Source: Chloroflexota bacterium
Lineage (GTDB): Bacteria; Chloroflexota; Anaerolineae; Promineifilales; Promineifilaceae
Assembly (NCBI GenBank): GCA_024223125.1
Contig: JAAEOP010000324.1
Location: 1 to 8,961 of the forward strand
Direction: 5' to 3'
Length of the DNA: 8,961 nucleotides
Position numbers and translations under genes: made by a program. Shown piece after piece: positions 5,046 to 8,961 of this stretch. The notes below the pieces were generated by a model. It did no database searches. It worked only from the letters and a program-made list of their open reading frames with translations, and was not told the origin of the DNA. Position 1 is the stretch's first letter, and each line of letters opens with the position of its first letter.

Positions 5046-7559
5046 ATGAGTGATTTACCAAAAAAAGCGCAAGTCGTTGTCATTGGCGGCGGCATTGTAG
5101 GCAATGGTTTAGTTTATCATCTGGCCTTAGAGGGTTGGAAAGAGGTGGTGTTGTTAGACAAAGGGCCGTTCCCGAATCCGGGCGGATCAACTGGACACGC
5201 TTCTAATTTCATTTTCCCTGTGGACCATTCCAAAGAGATGACTTTGGTCACGGCCGACAGTGTGCGTCAGTTCAAAGAGCTGGGCGTCTTTACCGAAAGT
5301 GGCGGCATTGAAGTGGCCCGTACCGAGGCACGCATGGAAGAGTTTAGGCGGCGCATGGCTTCGGCCAAATCGTGGGGGATTGAATCCCACCTGATTACGC
5401 CGCAGGAAGTGAAAGAACTGGTTCCCTACATTGATGAGAGCGTCATTTTAGGTGGCTTTTACACCCCCAGTGTTGGCGTTGTAGATTCGCTGCAGGCGGG
5501 CACATTGATGCGCGAAAAGGCACTGGAATTAGGATCGTTGACCATTTCAGCGCAGACGGAGGTGATGGGGTTGGATGTGGTAGACGGCCGTATCCACACC
5601 GTCCACACCAACAAAGGTAGCATCCAGGCCGATGTGGTCATGATTGCTTGTGGTGTCTGGGCGCCACGTATTGCCAAAATGGCCGGGGCCACTATTCCTC
5701 TGACGCCGGCCGTACACCAAATGATCAGTGTTGGCCCACTGCCTCTCTTCGAGAAAACTTCCTCTGAAATCGAATATCCTATCGTACGCGATATGGATAC
5801 CTTCTGTTACGAACGGCAAAATGGGAATGATATGGAAGTGGGTTCCTACGCCCATCGTCCCATTTTGATGGATGCTGACGACATTCCTTCTATTGAAGAG
5901 TCGGCCCTTTCCCCCACCGAACTTCCCTTCACGATGGATGATTTTGAACCCCAGCTGGAGCAGGCGTTGGAATTGATGCCCGACATTATTGGCGATGAAA
6001 GCGCTGGTATTCGTCATTCCATCAATGGATTGCTTTCCCTGACGGCCGACGGCGCGCCTTGCATTGGTGAGACAGAAGTGAAGGGGTTGTGGTCGGTAGC
6101 CGCTATCTGGATTAAGGAGGGGCCGGGTTTTGCCAAAGCGACAGTAGAACTATTGACGCATGGCATGTCGGAGATTGATATTCATGCCACCGATGTGGCC
6201 CGATTTTATGATTACGGCCGTAGCGATACCCATATTCTGGCTCGTACCGATGAAGGGTTCAACAAAACCTACGGCATCGTCCATCCGCGGGAACAATGGG
6301 AATCTAACCGCAATGTGCGTGTTAGCCCCTTTTACATGCGGGAGAAGGATCTGGGGGCTGTGTTCTTTGAGACGGCCGGATGGGAACGGCCGCAGTGGTA
6401 CGAATCAAATGCCCGCTTGCTGGAAGAGTTTGGCGACCAGGTGACAAATCGTCCTCACGAATGGGACGCTCGCTGGTGGTCGCCCATCATCAACGCCGAA
6501 CATCTGGCTTTGCGAGACCGGGGGGCGATGGTGGATTTGACTGCCTTCGCTATCTTTGATGTTTCCGGTCCCGGTGCGCTCAACTACATCCAAAAAATGG
6601 CCGCTAATCAGATGAATGTGACAGTCGGCCGTGCTGTCTACACCCCCATCTTGAATGTACATGGCGGTTTCAAGGCTGATCTCACCATTGCCCGGATGGG
6701 GGATGACAGCTTCCGCATTATTGATGGCGGTGGCGATGGGGCGCGTGACAAAAAATGGTTTATGGATAATCTGCCTGACGATGACTCGGTTACATTTACA
6801 GATATGACCTCGGCGCTTTGCTCGATTGGGTTATGGGGGCCACATGCCCGCGATGTGCTACAATCGGTGACGGATGATGATGTTTCAAATGAAGGCTTCC
6901 CTTACGGCTGGACGAAAAAGCTGACGATTAATGGCTTGCCCGCCTGGGCGCTGCGTATCTCCTACGTTGGTGAACTGGGTTGGGAAATCTCCACCAATAT
7001 GGAGCATGGTTTGAAGTTGTGGGATACGTTGTGGGAAGCGGGACGGCCGTATGACATTGTTACCGTCGGCATTGGCGTCTATGGCACAACAGGCCGTATC
7101 GAAAAAGGATACCGGCTGATGGGGGCGGAACTGGATGGCGAATATACACCTGTTGAAGCTGGTCTGGCCCGACCCAAAGTCAAAAAGGCGGACTTCATCG
7201 GTAAGGAAGCATACCTGAAAGCGCGAGAAGAAGGTCCGGCCGCTATCCTTTGCACCCTGACGGTGGAAGACCATACCTCAAAATCGGGCGTCAAGCGGTA
7301 TATGAATGGCAACGAGCCAATTCTGACGTTGGACGGCGAACGCATTGTGGATAGCAAAGGGCGTGGCTCCTATGTGACAACGGCCGGAGCTGGCCCATCG
7401 GTAGGCAAACAATTGTTAATGGCTTACCTACCCCCTGCCTTAGCCCAGGAAGGCACACAATTACTGGTAGAATATATGATGGAACAATACCCAGTTACAG
7501 TGGCGGTGGCAGGCAGTCGGCCATTGTTCGACCCCACGAATGAGAGGATGAAGCGGTGA
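5046..7559 (+). CDS. FAD-dependent oxidoreductase with GcvT domains, dimethylglycine/sarcosine dehydrogenase-like
   Basis: This 837-residue protein has the layout of dimethylglycine and sarcosine dehydrogenases. Residues 9-40 form the FAD-binding Rossmann start (VVVIGGGIVGNG, acidic Asp38), and the DAO domain runs to about 375, ending near AAIWIKEGPGFAKA. An FAO_M linker follows (about 376-435), then GCV_T (about 440-720) and GCV_T_C (about 730-830). STGHAS includes His51, which fits the position of the histidine that holds FAD covalently in dimethylglycine dehydrogenase. GGFKADLTIARMG and GELGWE (642-647) are folate-domain signatures, and GRIEKGYRLMGAEL precedes the final barrel. It would oxidise an N-methyl group, transfer the one-carbon unit to tetrahydrofolate and pass electrons to ETF, whose genes follow directly. 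The exact amine is unknown. It is probably cytosolic, with no signal peptide. Domain assignment is secure; substrate is inferred from the MttB neighbour. Confidence 0.92.
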   Translation: MSDLPKKAQVVVIGGGIVGNGLVYHLALEGWKEVVLLDKGPFPNPGGSTGHASNFIFPVDHSKEMTLVTADSVRQFKELGVFTESGGIEVARTEARMEEFRRRMASAKSWGIESHLITPQEVKELVPYIDESVILGGFYTPSVGVVDSLQAGTLMREKALELGSLTISAQTEVMGLDVVDGRIHTVHTNKGSIQADVVMIACGVWAPRIAKMAGATIPLTPAVHQMISVGPLPLFEKTSSEIEYPIVRDMDTFCYERQNGNDMEVGSYAHRPILMDADDIPSIEESALSPTELPFTMDDFEPQLEQALELMPDIIGDESAGIRHSINGLLSLTADGAPCIGETEVKGLWSVAAIWIKEGPGFAKATVELLTHGMSEIDIHATDVARFYDYGRSDTHILARTDEGFNKTYGIVHPREQWESNRNVRVSPFYMREKDLGAVFFETAGWERPQWYESNARLLEEFGDQVTNRPHEWDARWWSPIINAEHLALRDRGAMVDLTAFAIFDVSGPGALNYIQKMAANQMNVTVGRAVYTPILNVHGGFKADLTIARMGDDSFRIIDGGGDGARDKKWFMDNLPDDDSVTFTDMTSALCSIGLWGPHARDVLQSVTDDDVSNEGFPYGWTKKLTINGLPAWALRISYVGELGWEISTNMEHGLKLWDTLWEAGRPYDIVTVGIGVYGTTGRIEKGYRLMGAELDGEYTPVEAGLARPKVKKADFIGKEAYLKAREEGPAAILCTLTVEDHTSKSGVKRYMNGNEPILTLDGERIVDSKGRGSYVTTAGAGPSVGKQLLMAYLPPALAQEGTQLLVEYMMEQYPVTVAVAGSRPLFDPTNERMKR

Positions 7560-7562
7560 ACT

Positions 7563-7643
7563 GTTATCCGTATTCCGTATTCCGTTATCCGTCTATCGAA
7601 CGGAACACGGAACACGGAACACGGAACACGGAATACGGAATAC
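7563..7643. repeat. Heptanucleotide tandem repeats in inverted arrangement before ETF beta
   Basis: Nearly the whole gap between the oxidoreductase stop and the ETF beta start consists of 7-bp units. The left arm is GTTATCC, GTATTCC, GTATTCC, GTTATCC (7563-7590). The right arm is four ACGGAAC followed by two ACGGAAT (7600-7641) plus AC. GTATTCCGTATTCCGT (7570-7585) is the exact reverse complement of 7628-7643, a 16-bp perfect stem. The layout recalls heptanucleotide STRR repeats of cyanobacteria. The last ACGGAAT unit lies 6 bases before the ETF beta ATG and supplies the only purine-rich (GGAA) stretch for ribosome binding. Confidence 0.9.
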
Positions 7644-7647
7644 AAAA

Positions 7648-8415
7648 ATGGAAATACTAGTCTGCATAAAACGTGTACCAGCAACAGGGGCACGAATCGT
7701 TATTACGGAAGATGGGCAGGAGATTGAAACCCGTAATTTGGGTTTTACCATTAGCCCGCATGAGGAATGTGCGGTGGAAGAGGCAGTGCAGTTGGTGGAA
7801 AAGCATGGTGGCAGTGTAACGGCTCTGACGCTGGGGCCGGAAACGGCCGTAGCCCAACTGCGTGACTCGCTGGCTGTGGGGGTGGATCGGGCGATTTTGT
7901 TGGCGACAGACGGCCGTGAATGGGACCCCATGGCCACTGCCAACGCCATCATCAAGGCCGTGCAAACCGAGCAGGATGGGGGTCATTCGTTTGATCTTTT
8001 GCTGTTTGGCAACGAAGCGGCAGATACGGGCGGCTATCAGGTCGCCATCCGCGTGGCTCATGCGCTGGGGTTGCCCGCTGTTTCTGGGGTGAAAGGGATA
8101 GAGATTCGGGAAGATGGTACGGCCGTAGCCAAACGAGAAGTGGGTGGAGGCTGGGAAATTTACGAAGTGCCTCTACCGACTGTCATCACCATCAAAGAGG
8201 GAATTAATCTGCCCCGTTACCCGTCTGTGCCCGGCCGTTTACGGGCCAAGAGAAAGCCGCTGCAAACGATTGAACCGGAATGGAACGGGGGCGGTCTGGA
8301 AATGATACGGCTAAAGTCGCCGCCGGAGCAGGGCAGTTCGGTACAGATTTTGGATGATGGGATTACGGCCGTGCCCCAGATTGTAGAGATTCTCAAAGAA
8401 TTGAGGTTGGTGTAG
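7648..8415 (+). CDS. etfB: Electron transfer flavoprotein subunit beta
   Basis: This 255-residue protein is of the EtfB/FixA type. It begins MEILVCIKRVP, the usual first strand, has the nucleotide-binding region FGNEAADTGGYQVAIRVAHALGLP (120-143, cut here into overlapping short motifs NEAADTGG and AHALGLP) and ends the core with the family signature VITIKEGINLPRYPSV and RAKRKPL (179-205). The Leu in NLPRYPS corresponds to the recognition loop that docks with partner dehydrogenases. Beta carries AMP in housekeeping ETFs and FAD in bifurcating ones; I cannot decide from sequence alone, but the dehydrogenase neighbour favours a simple electron acceptor. Length is normal. ATG 7648 directly follows the heptad repeat block and has no consensus ribosome binding site. 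The ETF alpha gene starts 79 bases downstream. Four ACGGCCGT octamers lie in this gene. Confidence 0.93.
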   Translation: MEILVCIKRVPATGARIVITEDGQEIETRNLGFTISPHEECAVEEAVQLVEKHGGSVTALTLGPETAVAQLRDSLAVGVDRAILLATDGREWDPMATANAIIKAVQTEQDGGHSFDLLLFGNEAADTGGYQVAIRVAHALGLPAVSGVKGIEIREDGTAVAKREVGGGWEIYEVPLPTVITIKEGINLPRYPSVPGRLRAKRKPLQTIEPEWNGGGLEMIRLKSPPEQGSSVQILDDGITAVPQIVEILKELRLV

Positions 8416-8418
8416 GCA

Positions 8419-8477
8419 ACAACGGATGTCAGTAAAGAGCGGATAATTGGTATCCGTTTCGTACTTTAATCCGTTGT
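8419..8477. repeat. 59-bp nested inverted repeat between the ETF genes (copy B)
   Basis: Three nested stems can form: ACAACGGAT (8419-8427) with ATCCGTTGT (8469-8477), TAAAG (8433-8437) with CTTTA (8464-8468), and CGGATA (8440-8445) with TATCCG (8451-8456) around ATTGG. All listed pairs are perfect. It starts 4 bases after the ETF beta stop and ends 7 bases before the AGGA of ETF alpha. It shares its right half with copy A (4995-5022). Its role may be RNA processing, differential expression of the subunits, or simply a dispersed repeat; the sequence does not decide. Confidence 0.7.
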
Positions 8478-8494
8478 AGTAATCAGGAAAAATT

Positions 8495-8961
8495 ATGATT
8501 CTAGGATTGATTGAACATGATCGCGGTAAATTAAATGCCCAATCATATGAAATGTTGACATTAGCACGGGGTCTGGCCGAGGAGAGTTCTGTACCCTTCC
8601 ATGCTGTTCTCATTGGCGACAGCGCTGAACCGTTGGCGGTGGGATTGGGAGCGTATGGGGTTGATGTGGTCTACCTTGCGCAGCATGATGGGTTGGCTGA
8701 GTATGCTCCGGCGGCCTGGGCGCAATGTGTGGTACAGGTGGCTGAGGAGACACGGCCGTCAGCTATTTTGGCAACAGGTGCAGATCTGGGTAATGAGGTG
8801 ATGGCCCATATTGCTGCCCGAATGGAGCAACCGATGGCGGCTAATGTGACGGCCGTCATCCCCGGCGACGATTACCAAATTACCCGTGTCCGCTGGGGTG
8901 GCAGTTTATTAGAAGAAGCGTGGCTTAAAGGTAGTCCTAAGTTGATGACGGTAGCTCCACA
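8495..8961 (+). CDS. etfA: Electron transfer flavoprotein subunit alpha, 3' end beyond the window
   Basis: The first 155 codons of an EtfA/FixB-type protein are present and the frame is open to the window edge. The start MILGLIEHDRGKLNAQSYEM is typical, with EHDRG.LN..S.E the usual alpha-subunit opening, followed by SVPFHAVLIGD, GVDVVYLAQHD and the region PSAILATGADLGNEVMAHIA, then ANVTAVI and VRWGGSLLEEAW. The C-terminal FAD-binding domain lies outside the window. ATG 8495 is supported by AGGA (8485-8488) 6 bases upstream. It forms the heterodimer with the preceding beta subunit and should pass electrons from the FAD/GcvT oxidoreductase towards an ETF:quinone oxidoreductase, not seen here. 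Two ACGGCCGT octamers are present (8752, 8849). Confidence 0.92.
   Translation, partial: MILGLIEHDRGKLNAQSYEMLTLARGLAEESSVPFHAVLIGDSAEPLAVGLGAYGVDVVYLAQHDGLAEYAPAAWAQCVVQVAEETRPSAILATGADLGNEVMAHIAARMEQPMAANVTAVIPGDDYQITRVRWGGSLLEEAWLKGSPKLMTVAP

Larger units (their letters stand above)
1960..8856. repeat. Highly iterated palindrome ACGGCCGT, twelve exact copies
   Basis: Exact copies begin at 1960, 3358, 3703, 5584, 6214, 7043, 7843, 7910, 8119, 8365, 8752 and 8849. All are inside genes. They occur in all three reading frames (six read Thr-Ala-Val, four X-Gly-Arg, two X-Arg-Pro), so protein sequence does not explain them. About 0.14 copies would be expected in random DNA of even composition and this length. 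Several one-mismatch copies also occur (for example 812, 928, 2303, 5250, 6042). None lies in 3711-5583. The pattern resembles the HIP1 palindrome of cyanobacteria in kind, not in sequence. Confidence 0.85.

Noticed and set aside
7563..7643. Tandem repeats as a CRISPR array
   Set aside because: Units are 7 bp with no spacers and the two arms are in opposite orientation; no cas genes are nearby.
7593..7955. Minus-strand reading frames over ETF beta and the repeat block
   Set aside because: They are shadows of the ETF beta gene and of the heptad repeat (giving FRVPCSVFRVP-like peptides); no family features or ribosome binding sites were seen.

Overview
The window looks like a bacterial chromosome segment of middling GC content. 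It holds the start of a catabolic cluster for methylated amines. My best guess at the host is a Chloroflexota (Anaerolineae/Ardenticatenia-like) bacterium. That guess rests on the gene mix (non-pyrrolysine MttB-family methyltransferase, DUF1638, FAD/GcvT oxidoreductase, ETF), on the very frequent palindrome ACGGCCGT and on short-period intergenic repeats. It is inference, not a database match.

Layout. Positions 1-183 hold at most the tail of a plus-strand gene (1-75) and a hairpin just past the end of the minus-strand unit. The minus-strand unit (184-1016) has a DinB-like gene that has lost its C-terminal half, followed with a TGATG overlap by a complete DUF1638 gene. A divergent regulatory region (1017-1231) carries several inverted repeats and a good sigma-70-type promoter pointing right. 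The plus-strand run follows: GntR/FCD regulator (1232-1867), MttB-superfamily methyltransferase (1912-3426), a small toxin/antitoxin-like pair (3444-3770 PBECR/RelE-like candidate, 3777-4193 DUF2283), a class I SAM methyltransferase (4212-4946), an 837-residue FAD oxidoreductase with GcvT domains (5046-7559), ETF beta (7648-8415) and the first 155 codons of ETF alpha (8495 to the window edge).

How the genes may work together. The MttB homologue would move a methyl group from a quaternary or tertiary amine such as a betaine to a corrinoid protein that is not in this window. The FAD/GcvT protein would then oxidatively remove a further methyl group from the resulting tertiary or secondary amine onto tetrahydrofolate and pass electrons to the ETF. 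The GntR protein is the likely local regulator, and DUF1638 proteins are often found near corrinoid methyltransferases. The substrate cannot be read from the sequence.

The most unusual content is in non-coding and DNA-level patterns. ACGGCCGT occurs twelve times exactly, in all three reading frames. Two related 60-bp nested inverted repeats lie just upstream of the FAD oxidoreductase and ETF alpha genes. An 81-bp block of 7-bp units in inverted arrangement fills nearly the whole gap before ETF beta. The three genes between the methyltransferase and the oxidoreductase look like an insertion into the catabolic cluster. I see no tRNA, rRNA, CRISPR array or transposase.
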